Shown here: positions 9,171 through 19,217 of the stretch, one piece after another | Numbering within the stretch: position 1 is the first letter of the stretch | How the letters are laid out: every line of letters starts with the position of its first letter | Translations under genes and position numbers: made by a program | Assembly (NCBI GenBank): GCA_947373155.1 | Contig: CANBWO010000002.1 | Location: 1 to 64,000, forward strand | Direction: 5' to 3' | DNA length: 64,000 nucleotides | From: Microbacteriaceae bacterium | GTDB taxonomy: Bacteria > Actinomycetota > Actinomycetes > Actinomycetales > Microbacteriaceae | The notes under the pieces: model-generated | What the model was told of the DNA's origin: nothing | Databases searched by the model: none | Seen by the model: the letters and a program-made list of their open reading frames with translations, nothing else

Positions 9171-12100
9171 TTAGCTGGCCACCTGCTGCGCTTGTTTGGC
9201 TTTCCACTGTTTGTAGAGGTCTTTTAGATCCCACGCGTTCTCTGCCATCACCGATACTCCGCGAACTCCCGTTCGGCGGGTTTTGCCCGAGATCAAAACC
9301 AGCCGGGTGTTGAACAGAATATGACTACAACGCTTCTGAGCTTCATCGAAGAAAGTGGCATCGCTACAACCACTGCCGTCATCGAGGCTAATGAAAACCA
9401 CTCGCTTGCCAGATCGCATCGGTGGAGTTTGGGTAGCTACTCGAACCCCGGCTATCAGCACCTCGGTCTTATTTCGCAAACCCACTAGTTCGCTGGCCTG
9501 CACCACTCCCATTTCGTCTAGCATGGGTCGATAAAGTTCAATCACGTGTTGGCTCACATCTAGCTTTAGTAGCCGCAACTCGTTTTGCACCTTTGATTCC
9601 AGCGATGGCTCCGGGTTTCCGGTCGGCAGGGTCTCCGAATAGTCGAATTCCAGCATGGGTTGGTCGGGGTCTAGTTTGGGTCGCTTTTTTACGGCGTTCA
9701 ACTGCCGAACCTTAGCCATGATGTCGCCGCGCGTTATCTGGCGACTCTGGGAATCGCTACCCGCTCCGGCGCTGGAGACACCAAGCGACCCGAGGCCATC
9801 ACCGATACCCGCCAGCGAGTCTAGGGCGCCAACCAGAGCCAGATTCTCGAGGGTTCGGCGCGTGGGTTCGGCACGCAGGTAAAAGTCGCTCAAATCGGCA
9901 TAGGGAGCGTTCTTGATGATCCGCGCGATTTCGGTGACGCTGATACTTTGCAGTTCGGTGAGGGCAAGCCGCACCGCCAGTTGCTGATTGGGCAGTTTTT
10001 CAACCAGGTATTCATCGGTGGATTTATTTACATCCAGGGGCAGGATGTTTACCCCTAAGCGCCTGGCCTCGGTAAGCAATAGGCGCCGAGGATACATGCC
10101 CGGATCGTGAGTGAATAGCCCGGCCACAAACTCTGTGGGGTAGTGGGTCTTGAGCCAGGCACTCTGATAGGTGGGCATGGCAAAGGCGGCACCGTGAGCC
10201 TTGCAAAAACCAAAGCTGCCAAAGCTCTCTATGGTTGCCCAGACCTTATCGATAACTTTTTGTTCGTAGCCGTTTTCCGAGGATTTTTGCCTAAAGAAAC
10301 TCTCGATTTGTGGTTTTTGCCTCGGGTTTTCCAGCGAACGACGAAGTTCATCGGCTTTTGCCAGGCCGCATTTGGTCATCACGTTGAATATGCGCAGCAC
10401 GTGTTCGTGGAAAATGACCACACCAAAGGTTTCACGCAAAATGGGTTCCAGGTCTGGGTGCGGGTAAATGGCCTTGGCGAAACCGTGCCTGGCATCTAGA
10501 TAAGGGGCGATCATGTTGCCCTTCATGGGACCCGGGCGGAACAGTGAGATCTGGATGGTTAGGTCGTTGAAAACGGTGGGTTGGTGCTTGCCCGTTAGCT
10601 CGCGTTGGCCGGGGCTTTCAATCTGGAAAATACCCAGGGTGTTGGTGGTTCTAATCGATTTGAAGGTTTCTGGATCGTCTAGGGCAATGGCGTCGAGGTC
10701 TAACTCTTTTCCGCTAACTCGCGCAATCTCGCGCACCGCATAGGCCATGCTGCTCTGCATACGAACGCCAAGTACATCTAACTTGAGTAGGCCCATGGGA
10801 TCCATGTCGTCCTTGTCGAACTGACTCATGGGAAGCCCTAGACCACTGGGTTCAACCGGTGTGAGGCTTAGTAGCGAGGTGTCGCCCAGAATTACCCCGC
10901 ATGGGTGCATGGAAATGTGGCGGGGGAGTCGGTCTAGTCGCTCTGTGATATCTACCAGCAGGTTTAGTTTGCGATCGTGCTCAAGTGCCTCCGCCATCTT
11001 GGCAAGTTCTGGTTTGGTGGCGGCGGCCGCTCTGAAACTGCGCGCGCTAAAACGCCACACGTTTTTTGCGATGTCATCGATTTCGTCGTCTTCGAACCCA
11101 AGCGCCAAGCCGCTGTCTCGCACCGCACCTCGACCGCGGTAGGTGGATTGCATCGATAGCAGGGTGACGCGATCCGAGCCGTAGCGCTTAAAAATGGCTC
11201 GGTAGATTTCATGTCGGCGGGCAGATTCCACATCGATGTCTATATCGGGCAGGCTGGTGCGTTCGGTGCTCAAAAAGCGTTCGAATAGCAGGTCGTGTTC
11301 TATGGGATCCACACCGCTGATGCCCAGCAGATAGTTCACCAAAGACCCGGCACCGCTACCACGGGCCGCGGTTCGGATTTTCATGTCGCGAATCATCTGG
11401 GCCACATCGGCTACGGTCAAAAAATAGGTGGCAAACTCCAGTTTGTGAATGGTCATTAGTTCCGCTGCCAAGCGGTGTTGAACGGTCTGGAGTTTGGATT
11501 GGCTAATGCCGGGGTAACGCCAGCCGATTGCCTCATGCGTTTTTTGCCAGAGCAGCTCAAAAGGGTTTCCGGTTATGCCTAGAGCCGATTTTTCCGGGGT
11601 TTTTGGCCTGCCCCAATCGCAGTCTTTCACCGGGTTTAACCGGCAGCGGGTGGCCAGCGCGGCCGTGACATCTAAGAGTTTCTGTGCGCGCTTGTATTCG
11701 CGGCAAATCTCCTGGGCCACCTCAAGCATCTGACCGTGGGTTTTCAGCCAGGCTTGCGCGTTTGGTTGTGGCTCGAACATTCCAAGCGGTTCCAGATGCC
11801 GCGCGGCATCTAGTACGTCGGCTGTGAGGGCATCGTCTGGCGACAAATACCGGACCGCATTGGTTAACACCGCAGGTATGCCAAGGTGATCTGCCAGATC
11901 CACCAGTCTGGTGGCTTGCACGGTAGACCAGGTGCTGCCGGGTTCGGTAAGCAAGCTAACTATTTCTATTGCCAGTGCGCCCGGGGCCACAAAGTGGCGG
12001 CTCCAATCTGCCAGCGCGTTTAGCGCGGCGGAGCGATTGCTGGTGAGGGCGAGTTGGCCAAAGGGGTTATCTGGCGAGAGCACGGCGGTGGCGGTTGCCA

Positions 12101-12500
12101 CGTATCCGGTTTCGGAATCGCCTTGTTGCACCAGCGCCGCCAGCTGGGTGATGGTCAGCCCAGGCGGTTGTTTTTTGCCGTGTTGCTGTGCCACCGAAAC
12201 CAGCTTGCAAAGCGTGGCCCAACCGGCACCGCTGTTGTTGCCGTGAGCCAGAACGGTCACGCGGCCAATGGGTTTTGCGGTGTCGTCTAGCACCGCTAGG
12301 TCTACGCCAACTATGGGGTCTAGGCCCAGTTGCAAACAAGCCCCGATGTGCTTAACCGCGCCATACAGACCGTTGCGGTCCGTTATAGCGAGTGCGGTAG
12401 CGCCCATGGCGGCCGCGGCCTCTGCTAGGTACTCGGGGCGGGTAACCCCGTAGTGCCCCGAATAGGCAGATGCCACGTGAAGGTGAGTGAACTGGTACAT
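9171..12500 (-). CDS. dnaE2: Error-prone DNA polymerase III alpha subunit, DnaE2-type
   Basis: PHP domain followed by DnaE polymerase core with SLPDIDIDV, ARGSGAGSLVNYLLGI and C-terminal OB-fold; downstream of a DUF6504 gene and a LexA box. Confidence 0.85.
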   Translation of the reverse strand: MYQFTHLHVASAYSGHYGVTRPEYLAEAAAAMGATALAITDRNGLYGAVKHIGACLQLGLDPIVGVDLAVLDDTAKPIGRVTVLAHGNNSGAGWATLCKLVSVAQQHGKKQPPGLTITQLAALVQQGDSETGYVATATAVLSPDNPFGQLALTSNRSAALNALADWSRHFVAPGALAIEIVSLLTEPGSTWSTVQATRLVDLADHLGIPAVLTNAVRYLSPDDALTADVLDAARHLEPLGMFEPQPNAQAWLKTHGQMLEVAQEICREYKRAQKLLDVTAALATRCRLNPVKDCDWGRPKTPEKSALGITGNPFELLWQKTHEAIGWRYPGISQSKLQTVQHRLAAELMTIHKLEFATYFLTVADVAQMIRDMKIRTAARGSGAGSLVNYLLGISGVDPIEHDLLFERFLSTERTSLPDIDIDVESARRHEIYRAIFKRYGSDRVTLLSMQSTYRGRGAVRDSGLALGFEDDEIDDIAKNVWRFSARSFRAAAATKPELAKMAEALEHDRKLNLLVDITERLDRLPRHISMHPCGVILGDTSLLSLTPVEPSGLGLPMSQFDKDDMDPMGLLKLDVLGVRMQSSMAYAVREIARVSGKELDLDAIALDDPETFKSIRTTNTLGIFQIESPGQRELTGKHQPTVFNDLTIQISLFRPGPMKGNMIAPYLDARHGFAKAIYPHPDLEPILRETFGVVIFHEHVLRIFNVMTKCGLAKADELRRSLENPRQKPQIESFFRQKSSENGYEQKVIDKVWATIESFGSFGFCKAHGAAFAMPTYQSAWLKTHYPTEFVAGLFTHDPGMYPRRLLLTEARRLGVNILPLDVNKSTDEYLVEKLPNQQLAVRLALTELQSISVTEIARIIKNAPYADLSDFYLRAEPTRRTLENLALVGALDSLAGIGDGLGSLGVSSAGAGSDSQSRQITRGDIMAKVRQLNAVKKRPKLDPDQPMLEFDYSETLPTGNPEPSLESKVQNELRLLKLDVSQHVIELYRPMLDEMGVVQASELVGLRNKTEVLIAGVRVATQTPPMRSGKRVVFISLDDGSGCSDATFFDEAQKRCSHILFNTRLVLISGKTRRTGVRGVSVMAENAWDLKDLYKQWKAKQAQQVAS

Positions 12501-12526
12501 TTATTAGAGCCTCTGGCTGAAAGCCT

Positions 12527-12856
12527 TTAGTTACCGAATACCCGAACCAGTTGCCAACGGTTACTGATGGCCTGATGAACCAACTCAAACTGCATTACCT
12601 GGTCTTGGCAGTTGGCCGAAAGCCGCCACATCTCGGTTTCTAATACACCGGCGCCGATTCCGCGCTGCACGCGAGCGGACTCTACCCACCATTCTTTGCG
12701 TGCGAACCAGCGCACCGGACGATTCATAACCAGAAAACACTGGTCGCGCCAACGAAACCCGATTGGTTCGCCGTTTTGGTTTACAGAGACCGTTACGGCC
12801 TCATCTACCCGAGTCATTTTGCCCCTTTTCTTGATCGCTCCAGGGTAAAAACCCAT
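12527..12856 (-). CDS. DUF6504-like protein of the dnaE2 operon
   Basis: GEPIGFRWRDQCFLVMNRPVRWFARKEWW; ATG at 12856 preceded by AGAGGTGG is a better start than 12922 because the longer ORF would run through the LexA box. Confidence 0.65.
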   Translation of the reverse strand: MGFYPGAIKKRGKMTRVDEAVTVSVNQNGEPIGFRWRDQCFLVMNRPVRWFARKEWWVESARVQRGIGAGVLETEMWRLSANCQDQVMQFELVHQAISNRWQLVRVFGN

Positions 12857-12874
12857 TGCGACCCACCTCTGTTT

Positions 12875-12892
12875 TTCGAACAAATGTTCGAA
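12875..12892 (-). promoter_or_regulatory. LexA (SOS) box TTCGAAC-AAAT-GTTCGAA
   Basis: Perfect 7+4+7 interrupted palindrome matching the TCGAAC-N4-GTTCGA actinobacterial/Firmicute SOS box; just downstream of a minus-strand TAGACT (complement of 12900-12905). Confidence 0.9.
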
Positions 12893-12989
12893 CGTTAAGA
12901 GTCTATGCAGGGGCACTGACATTGCAAATTGTTGGTTCAGCCAATGGTTGAAGGTTGTAGTGGCAACCGCACATCGATGCGTAAAAGAG

Positions 12990-13721
12990 CTAAATGGCTC
13001 TGATTAGCTCGCTGCCACTAGACGAAACCTTGCCTACCTCGGCGGAAACCTTGTGGAAGAGCGCATCACCGGCAACCACATCGCTGTCTAAGCCAATAGC
13101 TTGCAATAGATCAGCGTCACCTTCAATAGAGGAGTCCAACCAAACATCCAGGGTGTCGCCACTCAGGAACACTGGGTTGCGCTCGTGCAGGTGAGAAAGC
13201 TCGGGAGCCGAAGGCTTGGTCAGAATGGTTGTAGAAAGCAACCAGCGGGTTGGGTCGTTCGCAGCTTTATCGGGGTCCGCCCACCACTCGAACAATCCGG
13301 CGAAACCAAAAACCCCATCTTCGCCGGCATTCACGTAATAAGGCTGCTTGCTGCCATCTGAACCGACTACCCATTCGTAATAACCAGAAGCGGGAACCAG
13401 GCAACGCCTACGAATCACCGATTCCTTGAACGATGGTTTCTCTAAAACGGTTTCGATTCGAGCGTTGATTAGGGGAGAACCTTCGGTGGGGCTTTTGCTC
13501 CAGCGCGGAACCAGCCCCCATCTGGCGGAATGTAGTTCACGGCTAATTTCACCGATGGGCGAACCATCCAGGTCCTTTTCGAAAGCCCGATCCACCACAA
13601 TGGTCACGCGATTGGTGGGAGCCACGTTGAAACTCGGCGGAACCTCGTCGATAACCTCATCGGCTTCAAAAATGGTGGCAATCTGGCCACTGGTCTTAGC
13701 AACTACAAAACGCCCGCACAT
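12990..13721 (-). CDS. SOS response-associated peptidase (SRAP/HMCES/YedK family)
   Basis: MCGRFV N-terminus (catalytic Cys2), SFNVAPTNRV, INARIET, RRCLVPASGYYEW motifs. Confidence 0.93.
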   Translation of the reverse strand: MCGRFVVAKTSGQIATIFEADEVIDEVPPSFNVAPTNRVTIVVDRAFEKDLDGSPIGEISRELHSARWGLVPRWSKSPTEGSPLINARIETVLEKPSFKESVIRRRCLVPASGYYEWVVGSDGSKQPYYVNAGEDGVFGFAGLFEWWADPDKAANDPTRWLLSTTILTKPSAPELSHLHERNPVFLSGDTLDVWLDSSIEGDADLLQAIGLDSDVVAGDALFHKVSAEVGKVSSSGSELIRAI

Positions 13722-13725
13722 GGGT

Positions 13726-14526
13726 TTAGCGTATCTGAGCCGCCAGCATTCTCAAGCGCTTTTGAAACCCATCGATGTGCCGCGCCGCGCCAACCGGGCT
13801 TCCCAAATTTACCCAGTCGGTAACCAAGCGAATGCCGTGAAGTGAGCTAAGCGCCCAAATCTCGAGTCCAACCAAATCGGCTGGGCGAACGCGCTCCAAA
13901 CGGGTCTTGAAGCCCATTCCAGCGGCCAGAGCAAAGACTTCTTGGCGGGTAACGCTGTTGAGCCAGGGAACGCTGTGATCCGGAGCGCAAAGTACGTCGC
14001 CGCGCCACCAAACTAGTGCGCTCAGGGCGCCTTCTTCAACAATCCCCTCTGCAGACAGCAACACTGCTTCCTCGGCGTTGTGAACAATAGCCTTGCGACG
14101 AAGTTGAAAACCCAGACTTAGATCGGGGCCTTTTACCGTGGGGGAGACCCTAGGGTCTGGTTCGTCTAAAGTCCAAAGAGTAATTCCGTCTAGCTGCTCT
14201 GGTGCTTGCCTCAGCCGCAAATAAAGCGAGGGGGAGTTGGGCAGTTCGAGCCGGTTTGGTAGATGAAATTCGATACGCGGAAACCATCGACCAGATTCTG
14301 GTATCGCCTCATGAACCTGTTCAAAAAATGCGGGAAGCGAATCTGCAATTCCCGAGTCGGCGGCCACTGCCCATTCGGAGAAACGGTCAAAATGCGCTTG
14401 CAGGCTTCGGGCGCGACCCTCTTCTACTAACCAAGAATCCGCCGCTGCCAGGCACACTTCGTCTACGACATCGTTGCAGTCCACAAGCGCCCCGGAGTGA
14501 AAGCGCAAGAACTTGCCTTCTAGCAT
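13726..14526 (-). CDS. pabC: Aminotransferase class IV, PabC-like (aminodeoxychorismate lyase)
   Basis: Class IV fold; divergent from pabB. Confidence 0.7.
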   Translation of the reverse strand: MLEGKFLRFHSGALVDCNDVVDEVCLAAADSWLVEEGRARSLQAHFDRFSEWAVAADSGIADSLPAFFEQVHEAIPESGRWFPRIEFHLPNRLELPNSPSLYLRLRQAPEQLDGITLWTLDEPDPRVSPTVKGPDLSLGFQLRRKAIVHNAEEAVLLSAEGIVEEGALSALVWWRGDVLCAPDHSVPWLNSVTRQEVFALAAGMGFKTRLERVRPADLVGLEIWALSSLHGIRLVTDWVNLGSPVGAARHIDGFQKRLRMLAAQIR

Positions 14527-14564
14527 TTATGCTCCCCGGATTTTCAGCCACGCTGGGTTGCGCT

Positions 14565-14578
14565 TAACCTATAGGTTA
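14565..14578. promoter_or_regulatory. 14-bp perfect palindrome TAACCTATAGGTTA between divergent pabC-like and pabB
   Basis: Exact self-reverse-complement containing -10-like hexamers on both strands. Confidence 0.55.
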
Positions 14579-14637
14579 TTGGCAAAAATTAAGCCAAAAA
14601 ACCAAAGCTGATAACGAGCGGGAAACAGGAGGTTACA

Positions 14638-15966
14638 GTGCAACTTTTTAGCTTTCTGATGCGCAGCTGGATCCACCCCGCGGATGTGTTTGTCACTTTG
14701 TATTCCAAAGACCAAAACTCGTTTTGGCTGGATCGGGAGCACCACCCAACCGAGCGTTTCTCGGTTATGGGGCATGCTTTTCGGGATCAGGTTTACAGCA
14801 CCGCGCAAGCCTATGAAGCGCTGGAGTCAAGAGACGATTGGTCCAGGATTGCGGCAAGCGAATTACCATTTGCTTTCAGGCCAGGCTTTGTGGGAGTTTT
14901 TAACTACGCGGCCGAAGTCACGGAAATCCCCGAAGGCACTTGGTTAGAAGCCCGCGAGGCCTTCGTGTTTGACCACGAAAACAAACGAATGTTTCTAGTT
15001 GGGCATTTCGAGTCCGCGGAGCTCTTCGGAGAGTGGGTCAAGGCGGCTTTGCTGCGACTCTCGGTCTGTGGCGGGCAGGCAATCGGTTACAGGTTCAGGA
15101 ACTCCGCTAAATCCGCTCCCGTGCCAATCAAACTCAGGCATTCGTCCCAAGATTACCTAGGGCTTATTCGCCAGTCTCAGCGGTACATCGAGGCTGGAGA
15201 TGTTTATCAAATCTGCCTGACCAATCAGATCGACCTGAGCCACCAGAGCGATCCGCTCGAGACCTTTCTGAGGCTTCGCGAGTCTAATCCAGCTCCCTAT
15301 TCAGCCTTCATCAAAACCGCTGATTTCGCTGTGGTTTCTAGTTCCCCAGAGCAGTTCCTGAGTTTAAGCATCGATGGAAAAATCGCCACTAAACCGATCA
15401 AAGGAACCAGACCACGAAGCGTAGATAAAGAGCAAGATCAGGCGATTGCCCGCGAACTTGCAGCCGACCAAAAAGAGCGCGCCGAAAACCTAATGATTGT
15501 TGACCTGATGCGAAACGACCTGGCCAGGGTTTCGGTGCCAGAAACCGTTTCGGTTACCAAGCTCTTCCAAGTTGAGCAATACGCTACGGTTCACCAGCTG
15601 GTTTCTACCGTGGAGTCCCAGAAACTCACCGACCTAGCCCCTTCTCAGGTGATCGCAAGTGCTTTCCCCGGTGGTTCCATGACCGGGGCGCCAAAACTGA
15701 GAGCCATGCAAATCATAGATGCTCTCGAGGCGGCTCCTCGCGGAATCTACTCGGGAGCTTTGGGTTACCTGGGCAACGACGGAAGTTTTGACCTGGGAAT
15801 GACGATTCGGACTCTGGTTTTTCGCGGCGAATTAGTTTCTATCGGCGTCGGCGGCGGCATTACCAGCGACTCAAATCCGGAAGCCGAACTCGAGGAAACC
15901 AAACTGAAAGCCCGCGCCCTCTTGGCAGTGCTGAATGCGCCAGACCCATGGGCAGTTGCTTGGTAA
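14638..15966 (+). CDS. pabB: Aminodeoxychorismate synthase component I
   Basis: Chorismate-binding domain: GDVYQICLTNQ, PIKGTRPR, RNDLARV, FPGGSMTGAPK; GTG start with AGGAGG. Confidence 0.87.
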   Translation: MQLFSFLMRSWIHPADVFVTLYSKDQNSFWLDREHHPTERFSVMGHAFRDQVYSTAQAYEALESRDDWSRIAASELPFAFRPGFVGVFNYAAEVTEIPEGTWLEAREAFVFDHENKRMFLVGHFESAELFGEWVKAALLRLSVCGGQAIGYRFRNSAKSAPVPIKLRHSSQDYLGLIRQSQRYIEAGDVYQICLTNQIDLSHQSDPLETFLRLRESNPAPYSAFIKTADFAVVSSSPEQFLSLSIDGKIATKPIKGTRPRSVDKEQDQAIARELAADQKERAENLMIVDLMRNDLARVSVPETVSVTKLFQVEQYATVHQLVSTVESQKLTDLAPSQVIASAFPGGSMTGAPKLRAMQIIDALEAAPRGIYSGALGYLGNDGSFDLGMTIRTLVFRGELVSIGVGGGITSDSNPEAELEETKLKARALLAVLNAPDPWAVAW

Positions 15967-16052
15967 CCTTATTGCTTGAAGATTAGCCAGATTCCCGCTG
16001 GCTAACCCGTGGTTTTTTGCATTGAAATCTGCAACTAGAAACAAGTGAGTAA

Positions 16053-18533
16053 ATGAACAATTCGCAAGCCGAAGAAAACGCCTACGACGTTTCAGCAATC
16101 CAAGACAAGTGGTTGCCAGTCTGGGATGAACTGCGCCCATTCGATTCGGCCAAAGCGGGAGATACTCGCCCAAAGAAATACGTGCTCGATATGTTCCCTT
16201 ACCCATCGGGAGATCTGCACATGGGTCACGCTGAGGCCTATGCGCTTGGCGACGTAATTGCTCGTTACTGGGTTCAGCGTGGTTTCAACGTGATGCACCC
16301 GATTGGTTGGGACAGCTTTGGTCTTCCGGCCGAAAACGCCGCCATCAAGCGCGGTTTAGATCCAAAGGGTTGGACCTACGACAACATCGCGCAGCAAAAA
16401 TCATCGATGCGCCGTTATGCCTGTTCATTCGACTGGGATCGCGTACTGATCACCAGCGACCCGCTTTACTACCGCTGGAACCAGTGGCTGTTCCTAGAGT
16501 TTTACAACAAGGGTTTGGCATATCGCAAAAACTCTTTGGTCAATTGGTGCCCGAGCTGCCAAACCGTTTTGGCAAACGAGCAGGTCGTGCAGGGTCTATG
16601 TGAGCGTTGCGACAGCGTTGTGACCAAGAAAGCCCTAACCCAGTGGTTCTTTAAGGTAACCGAGTACGCTGACCGACTACTAGATGATCTGGACACCCTG
16701 GAAGGCAGCTGGCCATCCAAGGTTCTTTCTATGCAGCGCAACTGGATTGGTCGCTCCTACGGAGCGGATGTTCAGTTCGTGATTGAAGGCCGCGATGAGC
16801 CGGTCACCGTTTACACCACAAGACCAGACACTTTGCACGGCGCCACATTTATGGTGGTTGCAGTAGATAGCGCTTTGGCTTCCGAATTAGCCGCTGAGGC
16901 CTCGCCTGAGGTTCAGGCGGAGTTCGCAAACTACCTCGACATCGTGAAGCAAAGCAACGATATTGAGCGCCTTGCCACCGATCGCGAAAAGACCGGTGTC
17001 CCGCTGGGTCGCTTTGCCATAAACCCTGTCAATGGGGAGCGCATTCCTATTTGGGCCGCCGATTACGTGCTGGCCGACTACGGTCACGGCGCCATCATGG
17101 CGGTTCCGGCGCACGATCAGCGCGACCACGATTTCGCTACTACCTTTGACCTACCGATTCGCCAGGTTCTAAAGGACCCAAACAGTAGCGAAGAAACCGT
17201 TCTGCCATTTGTTGGCGAGGGCGTGATGATCAACTCTGGCGAACTCGACGGCATGGCCAAGTCAGAGGCAATAGCCAAAATCATCGATGACCTAACTGCG
17301 AAGGGCACCGGAAAGTCTGCTAAGAATTTCCGTTTGCGCGATTGGCTGATCAGCCGCCAGCGTTACTGGGGCACTCCGATCCCAATCATTCACTGCGATG
17401 ACTGCGGCGAGGTACCGGTTCCGGCAGATCAGCTACCGGTGCAGCTGCCATCGGCTGAAGGCCTCGACCTTTCGCCAAAGGGCACTTCACCACTGGGTGG
17501 GGCATCTGACTGGGTAAATGTTTCTTGCCCTAAGTGTGGCAAGGCTGCCCTGCGCGATACCGACACCATGGATACCTTCGTGGATTCCTCTTGGTACTTC
17601 CTGAGATTCCTATCCCCAAAGAGCACCGAGTTCGCTTTTGACCCACAGGCTGCCAAGGATTGGGCTCCGGTGGATCAGTACGTGGGTGGCGTAACTCACG
17701 CCATTTTGCACCTGCTTTACGCACGATTCTTTACCAAGGTGCTGCACGACCTTGGTCACGTTGATTTTGAGGAACCGTTTACCCGATTGCTAAACCAGGG
17801 CATGGTTCTGATGAACGGTTCTGCCATGAGCAAGTCGCGTGGCAACCTGGTTCGTTTGAGCGATCAACTAGATGAGCATGGCGTGGATGCGGTTCGTCTG
17901 ACCATGGCCTTTGCTGGTCCGCCAGAAGACGATATTGACTGGGCAGATGTTTCTCCAGCCGGTTCCGCCAAGTTCCTCGCGCGCGCCTGGCGTCTTGCCA
18001 ACGATGTTGCTAGCGACACCGCGGTTGACGTAACCAAGGGTGATAAAGCAGTTCGAAAGGCAACGCACACCTTCCTGAAGGAGTTCGGTTCCAACATCGA
18101 GTCGTTTAAGTTCAATGTTGGCGTTGCCAAGATCATGGAGCTAGTGAACGTCTTACGCAAGGCCATTGATACTGGCGTTGGTGCTGCAGATCCTGCTGTT
18201 CGCGAAGGCGCTCAAGAGGTGGCCAAGGCTCTTAGCCTCTTCGCTCCATACACCGCAGAAGACATGTGGTCTTTGTTGGGTCACTCGGCCGGTGTTGCAC
18301 TTGCCGAATTCGCGGCGGTAGACGAGTCCCTGTTGGTTGAGAGCAGCATCACGGCGATTGTTCAGGTTGATGGAAAACTTCGAGACAAGTTCGACGTTGC
18401 AGTGGACATCTCGGCTGAGGAACTTCAGGCTTTGGCTATGGCATCGGCTGCGGTGCTCAAGGCAATCGGCGAACGTGAAGTGGCAAATGTCATTGTGCGA
18501 GCGCCAAAACTTGTAAACATCGCCACCAAATAG
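16053..18533 (+). CDS. leuS: Leucyl-tRNA synthetase
   Basis: [16 protein letters not shown] (HIGH) and AMSKSRGN (KMSKS) motifs. Confidence 0.97.
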   Translation: MNNSQAEENAYDVSAIQDKWLPVWDELRPFDSAKAGDTRPKKYVLDMFPYPSGDLHMGHAEAYALGDVIARYWVQRGFNVMHPIGWDSFGLPAENAAIKRGLDPKGWTYDNIAQQKSSMRRYACSFDWDRVLITSDPLYYRWNQWLFLEFYNKGLAYRKNSLVNWCPSCQTVLANEQVVQGLCERCDSVVTKKALTQWFFKVTEYADRLLDDLDTLEGSWPSKVLSMQRNWIGRSYGADVQFVIEGRDEPVTVYTTRPDTLHGATFMVVAVDSALASELAAEASPEVQAEFANYLDIVKQSNDIERLATDREKTGVPLGRFAINPVNGERIPIWAADYVLADYGHGAIMAVPAHDQRDHDFATTFDLPIRQVLKDPNSSEETVLPFVGEGVMINSGELDGMAKSEAIAKIIDDLTAKGTGKSAKNFRLRDWLISRQRYWGTPIPIIHCDDCGEVPVPADQLPVQLPSAEGLDLSPKGTSPLGGASDWVNVSCPKCGKAALRDTDTMDTFVDSSWYFLRFLSPKSTEFAFDPQAAKDWAPVDQYVGGVTHAILHLLYARFFTKVLHDLGHVDFEEPFTRLLNQGMVLMNGSAMSKSRGNLVRLSDQLDEHGVDAVRLTMAFAGPPEDDIDWADVSPAGSAKFLARAWRLANDVASDTAVDVTKGDKAVRKATHTFLKEFGSNIESFKFNVGVAKIMELVNVLRKAIDTGVGAADPAVREGAQEVAKALSLFAPYTAEDMWSLLGHSAGVALAEFAAVDESLLVESSITAIVQVDGKLRDKFDVAVDISAEELQALAMASAAVLKAIGEREVANVIVRAPKLVNIATK

Positions 18534-18556
18534 GTAGTTCTCAACAGCCAATCTTT

Positions 18557-18590
18557 AGGCGCTCATCTTCTGGATGAGCGCCTTTAGTTT
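18557..18590 (+). terminator. Rho-independent terminator after leuS
   Basis: AGGCGCTCATC-TTCTG-GATGAGCGCCT (11-bp perfect stem) followed by TTAGTTTT. Confidence 0.85.
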
Positions 18591-18596
18591 TGGTTC

Positions 18597-19217
18597 GTGA
18601 AACATGTCCAAAATCTTCTTGAACGCTATTGGCGACCGCTGGATTCTGGGTTTCGCAAGTTTTTGCTTTTCGTTTTTGGCGCATTAGTGGTTTTGGTTAT
18701 TGCTCTGGCCTCGCTTAGCCAACCAAGTGGTCAGGTTGTCACCAATCAGGTGTGGCAACCGCAACCGGTGTCTTCGGCGGTTGCCACCAATGGGACCAAG
18801 TTGACGATGAAGTTGATAGTTCACGTGGTTGGAGCGATAAAACAACCCGGGGTTTACGAGGTTGAAAGTGGCGCAAGGGTAATGGATGCCATATTTGCGG
18901 CCGGCGGTTTTTTGCCAGCGGCGGATCAAGCCAGCATCAACCTTGCTAGACCGCTAAATGATGGCGAGCAAATCATAGTTTTGTCTGTAGGGCAAAGCGA
19001 TGATTCCGAAGGCACTGGAAAACCGAACTTGGTCAACCCAAACACGGCTAATGCATCTGAACTAGATTCGCTACCCGGCATCGGGCCGACTTTAGCTGCC
19101 AGAATCATCGACTACAGAAATAGCAACGGCAGTTTTAGTTCGATAGCTGACCTAGCAAAGGTAGCGGGAATCGGACCAAATCTTATTTCTAAAATCAAGG
19201 CTTTGGTCACCTTCTGA
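18597..19217 (+). CDS. comEA: ComEA competence DNA-binding protein (SLBB + helix-hairpin-helix)
   Basis: TM, SLBB (VVGAIKQPGVYEV), HhH (NPNTANASELDSLPGIGPTLAARIIDYR). Confidence 0.9.
   Translation: MKHVQNLLERYWRPLDSGFRKFLLFVFGALVVLVIALASLSQPSGQVVTNQVWQPQPVSSAVATNGTKLTMKLIVHVVGAIKQPGVYEVESGARVMDAIFAAGGFLPAADQASINLARPLNDGEQIIVLSVGQSDDSEGTGKPNLVNPNTANASELDSLPGIGPTLAARIIDYRNSNGSFSSIADLAKVAGIGPNLISKIKALVTF

Noticed and set aside
12857-12922. N-terminal extension of the DUF6504 ORF to 12922
   Set aside because: It would translate through the LexA box and predicted TSS; ATG at 12856 has a good Shine-Dalgarno.
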